A stretch of DNA of 64,000 bases, taken from NCBI GenBank assembly GCA_937873095.1, contig CALMVI010000080.1:20857-84856 (forward strand), in the 5' to 3' direction. Below are positions 35,882-44,975 of this stretch, piece after piece. Source of the stretch: an uncultured Acetobacteraceae bacterium. Its GTDB lineage: Bacteria > Pseudomonadota > Alphaproteobacteria > Acetobacterales > Acetobacteraceae. Under the pieces are notes generated by a model that was not told the origin of the DNA, made no database searches, and saw nothing but the letters and a program-made list of their open reading frames with translations. A program made the translations under genes and the position numbers. Each line of letters starts with the position of its first letter. The first letter of the stretch is position 1.

Positions 35882-36906
35882 GGCCGTGGCGGACCCTGCG
35901 CGGCCGCCTCACCTTGTCGATGTCGCTGGTCTTCCTCCTGGCGCTCGCGGCCTCCACCCTGCTCGACCGGCTCGACGTCGAAGCGCCGGCCATGCTGCCG
36001 GGCGCGCTGCATCGCGAGCCCTACCAGGACGGGCTGGTTCTGGCGCTGTTCAGCCTGCCGGCGCTGGTGCTGATCTGGCTGGTCAGTTCCTGGAGCCTCA
36101 GGCCGCTGCTCCGCGCGTCCACCGAGGCGCAGCGTGCCGGCCCGGCCGACCCGGCGGCGCGCCTGTCGCGTGAGGGCATGCCGGCGGAAGTGGCGCCGCT
36201 GGTGGACGCGGTGAACGGCGCGCTGGACAGGATGACGCGCGCGTTCGAGGCGGAGCGGCGCTTCACCGAGAACGCGGCCCACGAGCTGCGCACGCCGCTC
36301 GCTGTGCTCGGTCTGCGCCTGCAACGCGCGCGTGGTGCCGCGCGCGCCGACCCGATGCTCGACTGGCCCGCCATCGAAGGCGATCTGGCGCAGATGAACC
36401 GCCTGGTCGGGCAGCTGCTCGACCTTGCACGGAAAGAGAACGCCGGGCGGCTGGCGCCCGCGTCTGGCGCGCCGCCGGTGAACCTGTCGCGGGTGGCGCG
36501 AGAAGCGGCGGCATCCGTGCTGCCTCTGGTGGACGCGGCCGGCAGGGCGTTGCACGTGGACCTTCCTGACGCGCTATGGGTGACGGGCCGCGCGCACGAC
36601 CTGGCCGACGCGCTGCGCAACCTGCTGGAGAACGCGCTGCTGCACGGCGAGGGCGACATCACCCTGCGCGCGGAGCCGGCGGCGGGTGGCTACGCGGTGA
36701 TCGAGGTCGGCGACGAGGGACCGGGCATCGACGAGCAGGCGCGCGAGACCATGTTCCAGCGCTTCGCCAAGGGCGCCGGTTCGAGCGGCAGCGGCCTGGG
36801 GCTGGCCATCGTGCGCGAGGTCGCGCGCGGACATGGCGGCGACGTCACGCTGGCCCCTTCCCCGGGCTGTCGTCTGCGGCTCACTCTTCCCGCGACGCAA
36901 CCTTGA
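35878..36906 (+). CDS. Sensor histidine kinase
   Basis: This is a 342-residue membrane histidine kinase, partner of the response regulator it overlaps. Two transmembrane helices (about residues 11-29 and 52-72) enclose a periplasmic loop of only about 22 residues, too small for a ligand-binding domain, so it may sense the membrane itself or another protein. A HAMP-like linker leads to the phosphoacceptor His135 in AAHELRTPLAVLG. The ATPase domain has the N box (LADALRNLLENALLHG), G1 (VGDEGPGID) and G2 (SGSGLGLAIV). The short stop-to-repeat distance puts a multi-hairpin repeat right after it. Confidence 0.93.
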   Translation: MRPWRTLRGRLTLSMSLVFLLALAASTLLDRLDVEAPAMLPGALHREPYQDGLVLALFSLPALVLIWLVSSWSLRPLLRASTEAQRAGPADPAARLSREGMPAEVAPLVDAVNGALDRMTRAFEAERRFTENAAHELRTPLAVLGLRLQRARGAARADPMLDWPAIEGDLAQMNRLVGQLLDLARKENAGRLAPASGAPPVNLSRVAREAAASVLPLVDAAGRALHVDLPDALWVTGRAHDLADALRNLLENALLHGEGDITLRAEPAAGGYAVIEVGDEGPGIDEQARETMFQRFAKGAGSSGSGLGLAIVREVARGHGGDVTLAPSPGCRLRLTLPATQP

Positions 36907-36907
36907 A

Positions 36908-37090
36908 GCTGAAGGCCAGGGGCGCTGCCCCTGGACCCCGCCGGGGGCGGGCGCCCCCGGACCCGCAAACATTTGAGGGATTACTGGGATCCAAACGCCC
37001 TGCGTTTGGCGGGGTGCGGGGCAGAGCCCCGCTCTGCCTGTTGCGCCTTCGGCGCCGATAAATTCAAAGCGCTCAAAGCCCCTGGCCTTT
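36908..37090. repeat. Dispersed multi-hairpin repeat R1, copy 3 (longest)
   Basis: Four stems occur in a row: CCAGGGGC (36916-36923) with GCCCCTGG (36927-36934); CCGGGGGC (36941-36948) with GCCCCCGG (36953-36960); CCAAACGC (36991-36998) with GCGTTTGG (37002-37009); GGCAGAGC (37020-37027) with GCTCTGCC (37031-37038). It fills the whole gap between the kinase and the convergent receptor and could terminate both transcripts. Confidence 0.9.
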
Positions 37091-37096
37091 ACTTGA

Positions 37097-39418
37097 TCAG
37101 AAACGCACCCTGACACCGCCATAGCCCGCCACCGGCGCGCCTGGGCTGGCGGTCCTTGGGTCGCTGACGCCGCCCGCCACGTTGGGGAACGGCACCGCGT
37201 CGACCGGGCCGTAGCTGCCGTAGGTGTCGTAGCGCCGGTCGGTCAGATTCTGCACCAGGCCGAACAGCGTGATCCTGTCGGTCAGCCGGTAGCTGGTGTC
37301 GAAGTTCAGCACGACGTAGCCGCCGACCGGCTTGCCCAGGTTGGCTTCGTCGCCGAACCGTTCCTGGTCGCTCGCCAGGATGGCGTTGCCGCCGACGGTC
37401 CAGCGGTCCGTCACCTTGTACTCCACGATCGCGGTTCCGCGGTGTTCCGGTATGCCGGGAATGCGGTCCCCAGGCACGACGTGCTCGTTGCCGTTGGCGT
37501 CCGTGAACGGGTTGCTGGCGCTGCCCAGCAGCAATGGGGACTGGAACGTGGCGTCGGTGAAGGCGTAGCCGAGCACGGCGTGCAGGCGCTGCGTATCGTA
37601 GCGCAGATTGGCTTCCACGCCCTGGCGCAGGGTGCTGCCGGAATTGGTGTAGAAAGCGAGGTTCGGGTTGTCCAACGCGCTCTGGAAGATCAGGTCGTCA
37701 TGGTCCTTGGTGTGATAGTAATCGGCACTCCAGGACAGCCGCCCGCCGCCCGGCTCGGCGAGGCGGCCGCGCGCGCCGAACTCGACGGTGCGCGCCACCA
37801 CCTGCTTGAGGTTCGGGTCGCCGATGAAGAAGTTCAGCAGGGAACAGGGATTGTTGGCGTTGCTGCAGGACAGTTCGGTGGGCGTGGGCGCGCGGTTGGC
37901 TTCGGTGTAGCTGGCGTAGATGCTGACCTGCGGCGCAACCCTGTAGGTCAGGCCGGCACTCGGGTTGAAGCGGTTGTAGCTGTGCTGCCCGTTCAGCACG
38001 GTGCCGAGCTTGTCGTGCAGGTCGATCTCGGCGTTGTTGAAACGACCGTTGAGCGAAAGGTCCAGGCCCGGCCGCAACGTCAGCACGTCGGCCACGAACA
38101 GCCCGTAATAGCGCGTCACCGTCGCCACCTTGACCGGCTGTATGCCTTCGTCCGGCTGCACCTGGGTCACCTCGGGCGGGCCTACGAAGAGCTGCGAGCC
38201 GTCGGTGGAGAAGCCGCCGAGCAGCGTCTCTGCGTTGAAGACCGAATCCGATCCGTCGAAGCTGCCGCCGACCACGATGTGGTTCTTCATGCCGGCAACA
38301 GCCCGCTCGTCGGTCAGCTGCGCCGAGGCGCCGTAGCTGTGCGCCTGCAGGCCTTCCAGCACCAGCCCGGAATACGTGCCGCCGTTGAGGAAGTCCGGCA
38401 CGACCGCGTTGTTGTAGGTCGTGACAGGCGTGCCGTCATCGTTGCACAGCACGCCGGCAGCAGTGTCGCAGGCACCGACGTCGACGGTGGCGCCGTTGGT
38501 CACGCGCTGCGTCAGCGTCTGATAGTAGGCGAGCGCCTGTACGGTGGTGGCGTCGCTGAGCGCATAGGAGCCGTTCAGGTTGACGCCGACATATTTGTTG
38601 AAGACCGTGTTGGGGCCGGTGAAGATGCCGGACGGGTCGGCGTCGAGCTCCTGCACCGGGGACGCGCCTGGATTGCCGATCGAGTTGTCGGCCGCGTCGA
38701 TGCTGAGATGCACTTCGGCTGCTTCGTGCCGCCATCCGAGATCGGTGTAGAGGCGGTAGATGTCGGCCGCCTGGGTTTGCCGGTAGCCGCTGTCATGCGT
38801 GATTTCGCCCGCGCCGTACACCGCGAAGTCGCCGAACTGCCGGCCGTATTCGACTATGCCCGCGCCGCGTCCGAACGATCCGCCATAGGCGGTCAGGTCG
38901 CCGCCCTGCGCGGTGAAGCCGTTCTTCATCTGCACATTGACCGAGCCGCCGAGCGCGTTGAGGCCGAACACCGGGTTTGGCGCTTCGACGTTGACCGTGT
39001 CGATGGCGATGGGCGGGATCAGGTCCCAGTTGACGGTGTCGCCGAACGGGTCGTTGAAGCGCGCGCCGTTCACGTACACCGCCAGGCCCTGGGCGGTGCC
39101 CGCGACGGGCGATGCCGTGAAACCGCGGAACAGGATGTCGGGCTGGAACGGGCTGCCCGAGGTGTCGTTGACGGTGGCGCTGGGAATGTTTTCGAGCAAC
39201 GCACCGGTCAGGCTCGGCACGTTGGTGCGGTCGATGTCGGCAGGGCTGAGGACCTGGGTCGCCTGCGGCACGCGGTCCCGGGCCACGCCCGAGCCGAGCA
39301 GCGGCGTCGTGCTGACGACGTCCACGTCCGACAGGGTGGCGGGCCCCACAGGAGCGAGCTGGGCGGCCGCCACCGAAGGCGCCGACGCGATGACCAACCC
39401 GAGCAGCCGCATGCGCAT
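37097..39418 (-). CDS. TonB-dependent receptor, paralogue B
   Basis: This is a 773-residue TonB-dependent receptor with signal peptide MRMRLLGLVIASAPSVAAAQ. The plug has VVSTTPLLGSGVARDRVPQ and DILFRGFTASPVAGTAQGLA, and the barrel ends in GVRVRF. It is the paralogue of the receptor at 32678 and lies tail to tail with the kinase gene, followed upstream by a phosphoesterase on the same strand. GGGG sits about seven bases before ATG 39418; ATG 39412 is also possible. A direct repeat of CCGTCAG with 11-bp period (39433-39450) lies right upstream, likely the binding site of the nearby OmpR/PhoB-type regulator. The ligand is unknown; the neighbours hint at a phosphorylated compound. Confidence 0.9.
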   Translation of the reverse strand: MRMRLLGLVIASAPSVAAAQLAPVGPATLSDVDVVSTTPLLGSGVARDRVPQATQVLSPADIDRTNVPSLTGALLENIPSATVNDTSGSPFQPDILFRGFTASPVAGTAQGLAVYVNGARFNDPFGDTVNWDLIPPIAIDTVNVEAPNPVFGLNALGGSVNVQMKNGFTAQGGDLTAYGGSFGRGAGIVEYGRQFGDFAVYGAGEITHDSGYRQTQAADIYRLYTDLGWRHEAAEVHLSIDAADNSIGNPGASPVQELDADPSGIFTGPNTVFNKYVGVNLNGSYALSDATTVQALAYYQTLTQRVTNGATVDVGACDTAAGVLCNDDGTPVTTYNNAVVPDFLNGGTYSGLVLEGLQAHSYGASAQLTDERAVAGMKNHIVVGGSFDGSDSVFNAETLLGGFSTDGSQLFVGPPEVTQVQPDEGIQPVKVATVTRYYGLFVADVLTLRPGLDLSLNGRFNNAEIDLHDKLGTVLNGQHSYNRFNPSAGLTYRVAPQVSIYASYTEANRAPTPTELSCSNANNPCSLLNFFIGDPNLKQVVARTVEFGARGRLAEPGGGRLSWSADYYHTKDHDDLIFQSALDNPNLAFYTNSGSTLRQGVEANLRYDTQRLHAVLGYAFTDATFQSPLLLGSASNPFTDANGNEHVVPGDRIPGIPEHRGTAIVEYKVTDRWTVGGNAILASDQERFGDEANLGKPVGGYVVLNFDTSYRLTDRITLFGLVQNLTDRRYDTYGSYGPVDAVPFPNVAGGVSDPRTASPGAPVAGYGGVRVRF

Positions 39419-39432
39419 GTCGTCACCCCGAA

Positions 39433-39450
39433 CCGTCAGTTTCCCGTCAG
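39433..39450 (+). promoter_or_regulatory. Direct-repeat box, probable OmpR/PhoB-type regulator site
   Basis: CCGTCAG (39433-39439), spacer TTTC, CCGTCAG (39444-39450): two identical heptamers with an 11-bp period, the layout of a PHO-box-like site. It lies 15-32 bases upstream of the receptor start at 39418. A further CGTCA at 39421 and two TGACG words at 39471 and 39479 crowd the same gap. A matching box lies before the phosphoesterase. Confidence 0.6.
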
Positions 39451-39559
39451 GCTTTAGACGGCTGCCGGTTTGACGGTGTGACGTTCGGGTGAAGATTGAT
39501 CGGCGGGCCGGGCGCCGGGGCGGAGGGCGGCCGCCCTCCGCCTGGCGACGGGCCTGCGG

Positions 39560-42325
39560 TCAGTCGTCGTGGTCGCCGGCGGGCTGCGCCGTCAGGTTGG
39601 GGAAGTCCGAGGGCGCGCGCACCGTCGCCTCGCCCGGGTAGGGGCGCTTGAAGCCGGTCGCCTCGTACCAGGTCAGGTGGTTCAGCGTGTAGGGATCTTC
39701 CGCGTCGGCCTTGTTGCTTTTTCCGGCGAACATGGCGGCCTTGGCCTTCATCCAGGACTTGCCGAGCTCGTTCAGCTTCGCGTTGCTGGAGGGGACGCCC
39801 AGGTTCAGCGGCACCTGGTTGGGCACGTGGTCCCAAGGCGCGAAGTTCGGCGTGTCGGTGAAGTCGGTCAGCATGGGCGAGGCTGTCAGGTCGAACTGGT
39901 TCAGCGGCGGCAGGCCCAGTATCTGCTCGATCGTCCGGGTCATGTTGACCTGCGTGTAATAGGTATGGTCGGTCGGGCCGCCCTGCGTTGCGTAAGGGCT
40001 GACGATGTAGCCGGGGCTGCGGTGGCCATCGACGTGGTCGACGCCGTTCTGCGCGTCGTCCTCCTCGATGAAGATCGCCGAGCTGTTCCAGATCGCGCTG
40101 TGGCTGATGATGTCGATCATCCGGCCGATGGCGAGGTCGTTGTCGGCCTGTTCGGCGTCCACGGTGGGCGGCCCGCCGGTATGGTCGTCCATCACCCACA
40201 GGATGCTCAGCGAGGGCACCGTGCCGTTCGCCAGGTCGGCCTGGAAATCCTCCAGCCACAGATCGACGCGCCACTGGTCAGGGATGTTCAGATCGAACAT
40301 GGGGAAGTTCTTGACGAGGTGATTCTCGACGATCGGCACGGACGATTCCGCCAACTGGGCATACTGGTATTGCAAGCTGGGCTCGGTGCCCGCCTCGTAA
40401 GCCTGCGAGTCGGCGTAGAGCTGCGACCAGCTCGGGTGGCCCTGCGGCGTCGGCCAGAATTCGTTTTCGGCATATTCGCCGTAGATCTTCGTGGGCAGGC
40501 CGGCTGCCACCGATTCCTGGAACAGGAACCCTTTCTGCGTGTAGGCGAGCGAGTCGCCGGCCTCGCCGCCAGGGTAGCTGCGCACCCAGTCGGGCGCCTC
40601 GATGTCGTCAGAGTACGGCGCCATCGCCTCCACGATCCATTGGTGGCCGTCGGCCGATTGCCGGCTCGGGTCGTAGAAATTGTCTAGCAGGGGAAAGCGC
40701 TTGATCAGTTGGTGCACGTTCGGCGTGTCCTTGCCGCCGAACACGGCAAGCTGCGCGTCGCCGTCGCCGGCTGCCACGTCGCCGAGTATCTGGTCGTAGG
40801 TGCGGTTCTCCCGGATGATGAGGAACACGTGCTTGATCAGCGACGGGTCGCCGATATGGGCGGGGATGGCCACCGGCGGCGTTGCGTAGCTGCCGCCGCT
40901 GGCGGATTCGATGTTCGCCTTCAGATCCCAGTGGTTGTTGCGGAACACCTGCCTGGACATCGCCGCCAGCTCGGTGGCGGTGGGCAGCTTGACGATGCTG
41001 ACCGTGCCGTTGTCCTGGTGCGTGTTGTAGCCGGTGACCCCGTAATCGGTCTCGAACGACAGGCGCGTGCCGATGCCCTTGTCGTCGGCCACGATCAGCT
41101 GCCCGTTGGCGCTGTCGAGCGCGACCGAGGCCGGTGCGTAGGCGACCGGGATCATGCCGAGCAGCGGCTTCTTGGCCCCGCTGGTCAGGTCGACCACCGC
41201 GATGGCGTTGGCGTTGTACAGCGCCACGTAGGCGACCGACGCCGCCTGGTCGATCGCGATGCCGGTCGGCGCCGCGCCGTAGGCCGATTTCTGCCCGGGC
41301 ACTGCGACCGGCAGACCGAGCTTGATCGTTCCGACCACGTGGTCCACCGACGTATCGATGACGGAGATGGTGTCGCTGTAGGTGTTGCAGACGTAGAGGT
41401 AGGACCCGAGCATGGCCATCCCTGTCGGGTGCAGGCCCACGGGAATGCTGTCCCGTACCGTCTGCGACGCGACGTCGACCGCAGTCACGGTTCCGGTGAC
41501 CGCAGACCCGTTGATCGTATCGGCCACGATCGGCGTTCCGCCCGACAGCACGGTGAAGTCGGCCCGCCTGGCAGGACGCCCGCCCTCGTTGCTGACATAG
41601 GCGATGTTGCCGTGCATGACGATGCTGTGCGGCGCGTTGCCCACGCGGAGCTGGCTGCCGAGCACTGGCGGGTTCTGCGTCAGGTCGATGGTGGCGAACG
41701 TGTCGTTCTGGTTGAGCAGCGCGTAGGCGCTGCGCCCGTCGCTGGAGAATGCCACCCCGCCAGGATAGGACGTGCTGGGCGTGTAGAGTGCGCCGCAAGG
41801 CTCCGAATACGGGCCGATCGGGCTGTTGGGAAAGCAGGTGATCTGCGACGTGTCGGGCGGCACCGAAATGTGCGCGCGGTCGGTCAGCTTGCCGTTGCCG
41901 CCGACATCGGCGACGGTGACGTAGCTGCTGTCCTGGCTGAACATCAGGTGCTTGCCGTCGGCGGAGTAGGTGATGCCGCCATAGCTGCCATGGGTGTCCT
42001 GGAACGGCAGGTAGCTCTGCAGCACCTCGCCGGTCTGGGTGTTGAACACCAGCACCGGCTCGGTGGCGCCCAGCGTCAGCACGGCGGCGGTGTGGCTGGC
42101 CGTGTTGGGGTTCACCGCGACCGCCTTGGCGCGGACCCGTATGCCGAGGTTGACCAGGATGCCTGCCGGCGTGATCACCTGCCCGTTGGAGACGACATAG
42201 GAGCCGTTGCGCTGCAATCCGGTGCGGTAGGTCGGGAACTGCTCGGACGCGCCGGCCAGGGCGGGAGCGCCGATCCCCATGGCGATCAGTCCGGCCAGCG
42301 GCCGTAAACGGGTGGTGCGCGACAT
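39560..42325 (-). CDS. Secreted phosphoesterase with YncE-like beta-propeller
   Basis: This is a 921-residue exported two-domain protein. After a signal peptide (LRPLAGLIAMGIGAPALAGA) the first ~450 residues are a YVTN/YncE-type beta-propeller with repeated blades such as GTVTAVDVASQTVRDSIPVG and TGIAIDQAASVAYVALYNAN. The second half is a phosphoesterase domain of the phospholipase C/acid phosphatase family: HVFLIIRENRTYDQILGD, the SADGHQWIVEA segment and the metal-binding EEDDAQNGVDHVDGHRSPG. GGAGG precedes ATG 42325. It would release phosphate or an alcohol from phosphate esters in the periplasm, and sits directly upstream of receptor B with a shared regulatory box. The substrate is unknown. 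Confidence 0.88.
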   Translation of the reverse strand: MSRTTRLRPLAGLIAMGIGAPALAGASEQFPTYRTGLQRNGSYVVSNGQVITPAGILVNLGIRVRAKAVAVNPNTASHTAAVLTLGATEPVLVFNTQTGEVLQSYLPFQDTHGSYGGITYSADGKHLMFSQDSSYVTVADVGGNGKLTDRAHISVPPDTSQITCFPNSPIGPYSEPCGALYTPSTSYPGGVAFSSDGRSAYALLNQNDTFATIDLTQNPPVLGSQLRVGNAPHSIVMHGNIAYVSNEGGRPARRADFTVLSGGTPIVADTINGSAVTGTVTAVDVASQTVRDSIPVGLHPTGMAMLGSYLYVCNTYSDTISVIDTSVDHVVGTIKLGLPVAVPGQKSAYGAAPTGIAIDQAASVAYVALYNANAIAVVDLTSGAKKPLLGMIPVAYAPASVALDSANGQLIVADDKGIGTRLSFETDYGVTGYNTHQDNGTVSIVKLPTATELAAMSRQVFRNNHWDLKANIESASGGSYATPPVAIPAHIGDPSLIKHVFLIIRENRTYDQILGDVAAGDGDAQLAVFGGKDTPNVHQLIKRFPLLDNFYDPSRQSADGHQWIVEAMAPYSDDIEAPDWVRSYPGGEAGDSLAYTQKGFLFQESVAAGLPTKIYGEYAENEFWPTPQGHPSWSQLYADSQAYEAGTEPSLQYQYAQLAESSVPIVENHLVKNFPMFDLNIPDQWRVDLWLEDFQADLANGTVPSLSILWVMDDHTGGPPTVDAEQADNDLAIGRMIDIISHSAIWNSSAIFIEEDDAQNGVDHVDGHRSPGYIVSPYATQGGPTDHTYYTQVNMTRTIEQILGLPPLNQFDLTASPMLTDFTDTPNFAPWDHVPNQVPLNLGVPSSNAKLNELGKSWMKAKAAMFAGKSNKADAEDPYTLNHLTWYEATGFKRPYPGEATVRAPSDFPNLTAQPAGDHDD

Positions 42326-42370
42326 GGGGCCTCCGATACGTCTATCGTGCCCACCGGGTGCTCCCTGGAG

Positions 42371-42389
42371 CTGACGGCAAGCTGACACC
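42371..42389 (-). promoter_or_regulatory. Direct-repeat box upstream of the phosphoesterase
   Basis: Read on the gene strand this is GTGTCAG, CTTG, CCGTCAG (from 42388 to 42371), again two heptamers with an 11-bp period and nearly the same letters as the box at 39433. It lies about 45-65 bases upstream of the ATG at 42325, a normal promoter position. A weaker PHO-like pair, CTGTCAC then CTGCAGA, lies further up at 42463-42480. Confidence 0.55.
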
Positions 42390-42485
42390 AGCGCCGGCGG
42401 GCTGCGGCCGATCCCGGCCGGCCTGCCTTCTGCGCTGGTTAACTGCTTAGTAATCCAGGTTTTCTGCAGGCGTGTGACAGTCCCG

Positions 42486-44174
42486 TTAAGAGTTTGGCGG
42501 GGCTGTCTCGCCCTCGCCCGTCGCCTCGTCGTCGAGCAGGGCTGCGAGCGGGCCGAGCCATGGACGATACCGCCGCCAGCGCTCGACCGCGTCGCGGTAG
42601 ATCGGCTGACGCGCCTGCCACCGGCTCGGCGTCCTGACCGCGCGCGCGTTCAGCTCGGGCCGCAGGCAGGCCGCATCCCAGGCCAGGCCGCAGGCGGCGA
42701 CGATGCGGCGTATCTCCGTTTCCGGCGCCCGGGTCAGCGCCTCGTAGCCGATCTCGACGAAGCGGCCTTCCGGCAGCACGCGGCGCCAATGCTCGGCCAG
42801 GCGGCGCATGCTGCGTATGGTGGCGACCAGCTCCGCCCCGCCGGTGGGAAAGGCGAGACGAGGGTTGAAGTGGGTCTGGTGGATGGACAGGGCGGTGTCG
42901 ACCGGCGCGCGGCGGCAATGGATGATGGTGGCGCCCGGACAGGCGAGGTGGACCAGCCCGGCCCAGAGCAGGTTGAACGGCATCTTGTCGGTCACCCGCG
43001 CCGCCCCCGGGCCGATCGCGCGCAGCAGCGCCAGGTACTCCGTCCCAGACCGGGCGAGGAAGGCCGGGTCGGACGCCGCATCGTCGTCCCGGTCCCAGGC
43101 GACCCCCCGCTCGTTCCAGAAACTCAGCTCGCCGCCTGCCCTCACCCCGGGGTGGCTGGAGAGTATCTGCTCGACCAGCGTGGTGCCGGACCGCGGCAGC
43201 CCCACGATCAGCACCGGCGCCGGGTCGTCCGCCCCCGGCCGCGCCGCGCCGGCCAGACGCTGCGCGGTGCAGCGGGCGATCATGCGCCCGACCTGGGCGT
43301 CGAAGGCGGCAGGGTCGAACGGCACGGCGAGGCGGCGCAGCGCGTCGGCGGCATCGAAGTGGCGCATCGCCGTTTCGGGGTCGCCCAGATCGTGGGCGGC
43401 CTTGCCCAGCGCCAGGTGGACACGCTGGCGTTGCCCGGAGTCCAGCCCGGGCACGGCCAGCGCACGCTCCATGCGCGCCGGCAGCCCCTCGTCCGCCGCG
43501 GTGATCCGCCGGCACCGGACCAGGTCGTAGTAGCTGCCGGCCATCAGCGGCGCCCGGGCGATGGCGCGCGCGAAGCACTCCTCCGCCTCGGCGAACCGGC
43601 CCGCTTCGGCAAGCAGGTTGCCGAGCAGGTCGAGCGCCATCGCATGGTCCGGCTCGAGCGCCAGCATGCGGCGCAGCGCGCGCTCGGCTTCGGCGTCCCT
43701 GTCCTCGGCGAGCAGCGCGCGCGCAGCGCCCAGCCTGCCGTAGCTGGTCTTCGGACCCGAGGAGGCGGCGCGCCGGAAACAGCCGGCCGCCTCCTCGCGG
43801 TGGCCCAGGGTGAAGACCAGTGCCCCTGCGCGGAACCATGCCTCGGTATGGGATGGCAGCAGGCCGGTGGCACGGTCATAGGCGAGGACGGCCGCACCGG
43901 CGTCGCCGGATTTTTCGAGGGCGACGCCCAGGCGGAACCAGGCATCGGTGAAGCGAGGGTTGACGCCGACCGCGCGGCGGAACGCGGCAACCGCTTCGGG
44001 CAGGCGGCCGACTTCCAGGCAGGCCAGGCCCAGGTCGTGATGGATGGCCGGATCCGCCGGCCGAACGAGTGCGGCCGCCTGCAAGGGGCCGATCGCCTCG
44101 CCAGGCCGTCCGGCCCGCAAGGCGGCGACGGCCTGCGCGAGCGTGCTTGCTGACGCGTGTCGGGGTGCGGGCAT
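42486..44174 (-). CDS. TPR-repeat protein with C-terminal sulfotransferase domain
   Basis: This is a 562-residue protein. Residues about 1-270 are tetratricopeptide repeats (for example HHDLGLACLEVGRLPEAVAA and AWFRLGVALEKSGDAGAAVL). The C-terminal half is a sulfotransferase: VLIVGLPRSGTTLVEQILSS is the PAPS 5'-phosphosulfate loop and ATIIHCRRAPVDTALSIHQT the 3'-phosphate-binding segment. Such TPR-sulfotransferases are common in alphaproteobacteria and are thought to sulfate proteins or glycans; few have been characterised. ATG 44174 has GGGGG about six bases upstream and starts only 13 bases after the XRE-cupin regulator stop, so it may be read from the regulator's promoter. Confidence 0.9.
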   Translation of the reverse strand: MPAPRHASASTLAQAVAALRAGRPGEAIGPLQAAALVRPADPAIHHDLGLACLEVGRLPEAVAAFRRAVGVNPRFTDAWFRLGVALEKSGDAGAAVLAYDRATGLLPSHTEAWFRAGALVFTLGHREEAAGCFRRAASSGPKTSYGRLGAARALLAEDRDAEAERALRRMLALEPDHAMALDLLGNLLAEAGRFAEAEECFARAIARAPLMAGSYYDLVRCRRITAADEGLPARMERALAVPGLDSGQRQRVHLALGKAAHDLGDPETAMRHFDAADALRRLAVPFDPAAFDAQVGRMIARCTAQRLAGAARPGADDPAPVLIVGLPRSGTTLVEQILSSHPGVRAGGELSFWNERGVAWDRDDDAASDPAFLARSGTEYLALLRAIGPGAARVTDKMPFNLLWAGLVHLACPGATIIHCRRAPVDTALSIHQTHFNPRLAFPTGGAELVATIRSMRRLAEHWRRVLPEGRFVEIGYEALTRAPETEIRRIVAACGLAWDAACLRPELNARAVRTPSRWQARQPIYRDAVERWRRYRPWLGPLAALLDDEATGEGETAPPNS

Positions 44175-44187
44175 CCGAACCCCCAGT

Positions 44188-44859
44188 TCACGAGGAACGC
44201 GGTCTTCGCCTGGCAAGTGCGGGAGCAGGTCTGGCGCGCGCCGCCTCGGCCTGCAGCGCCGCGTTGTCCAGCAGTTCCTCCTGCGTGGTGGAGCACACGC
44301 ACAGCGCGGTTGCCGCATCGCAGCCGTCCGCGAGGACGTAGGCGTGGCCCATCCGGCTGTCGATGTAGACCGCCTCGCCCTTGCCGAGGGTCACCGGGTC
44401 GTAGAATTCCGTGTGCACCACGACCGCGCCGTCCACGACGTAGATGAACTCCTGCCCGTCATGCCTGATCATGTCACCGAACTCCTCCAGCGAGTGGGCC
44501 TTCACCCGCGAGACGATGGGGATCATCTCCTTCCTGCGCAGTTCCGGCGAGAAGTAGTAGTAATCGTAGTTCGGCGTGGTGACGCAAAGCGCATTGACCA
44601 GGGTTGCCACGCTGCGCCGGCTGTTCGCCACGGCCTGCGCGGTCCCCTCCTGTTCGGCAAACAGCTCCGACATGCGGACCCCCAGGCGCTCGCTGATCGT
44701 CTGCAGCTTGTCGTAGGTGAGCGTGAGCCGGTCGTGTTCGACCTTCGACAGGGTGGAAAACGCGATGCCGGTCCGTTCGCTCATCTGTTTCAACGTCAGA
44801 CCGTGCCGGCCGCGCAAGGCGCGCATCAGCGATCCGAGGGTGGGTTTGCTCGCCTGCAC
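44188..44859 (-). CDS. XRE family regulator with C-terminal cupin
   Basis: This is a 223-residue regulator. An N-terminal XRE helix-turn-helix (LMRALRGRHGLTLKQMSERT, then GIAFSTLSKVEHDRLTLTYD) is followed by a cupin sensor domain (about 110-190: MIRHDGQEFIYVVDGAVVVH and the GKGEAVYIDSRMGHAYV segment). This class controls catabolism of amino acids, polyamines and related compounds. It is divergent from a TonB receptor that opens the D-glutamate/peptide locus, so it is the likely regulator of that locus. The start is GTG 44859 with AGGA eight bases upstream; the same bases contain a 13-base motif repeated near the receptor promoter, suggesting autoregulation. Confidence 0.92.
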   Translation of the reverse strand: MQASKPTLGSLMRALRGRHGLTLKQMSERTGIAFSTLSKVEHDRLTLTYDKLQTISERLGVRMSELFAEQEGTAQAVANSRRSVATLVNALCVTTPNYDYYYFSPELRRKEMIPIVSRVKAHSLEEFGDMIRHDGQEFIYVVDGAVVVHTEFYDPVTLGKGEAVYIDSRMGHAYVLADGCDAATALCVCSTTQEELLDNAALQAEAARARPAPALARRRPRSS

Positions 44860-44975
44860 TATCGCGTCCTGACTTTGTGACCGGCTGGGCGCGCGAACGG
44901 GGCGGGACGCGCCTGTCGCAGTGAACAGCGTCGCCGCGGTCTTTACAATCGACTGGCCCGGCCGGACCAGCGCTG

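Noticed and set aside
42463-42480. Second PHO-like pair (CTGTCAC, CTGCAGA) upstream of the phosphoesterase
   Set aside because: The second half matches the consensus poorly and it is about 140 bases from the start; the box at 42371-42389 is better.
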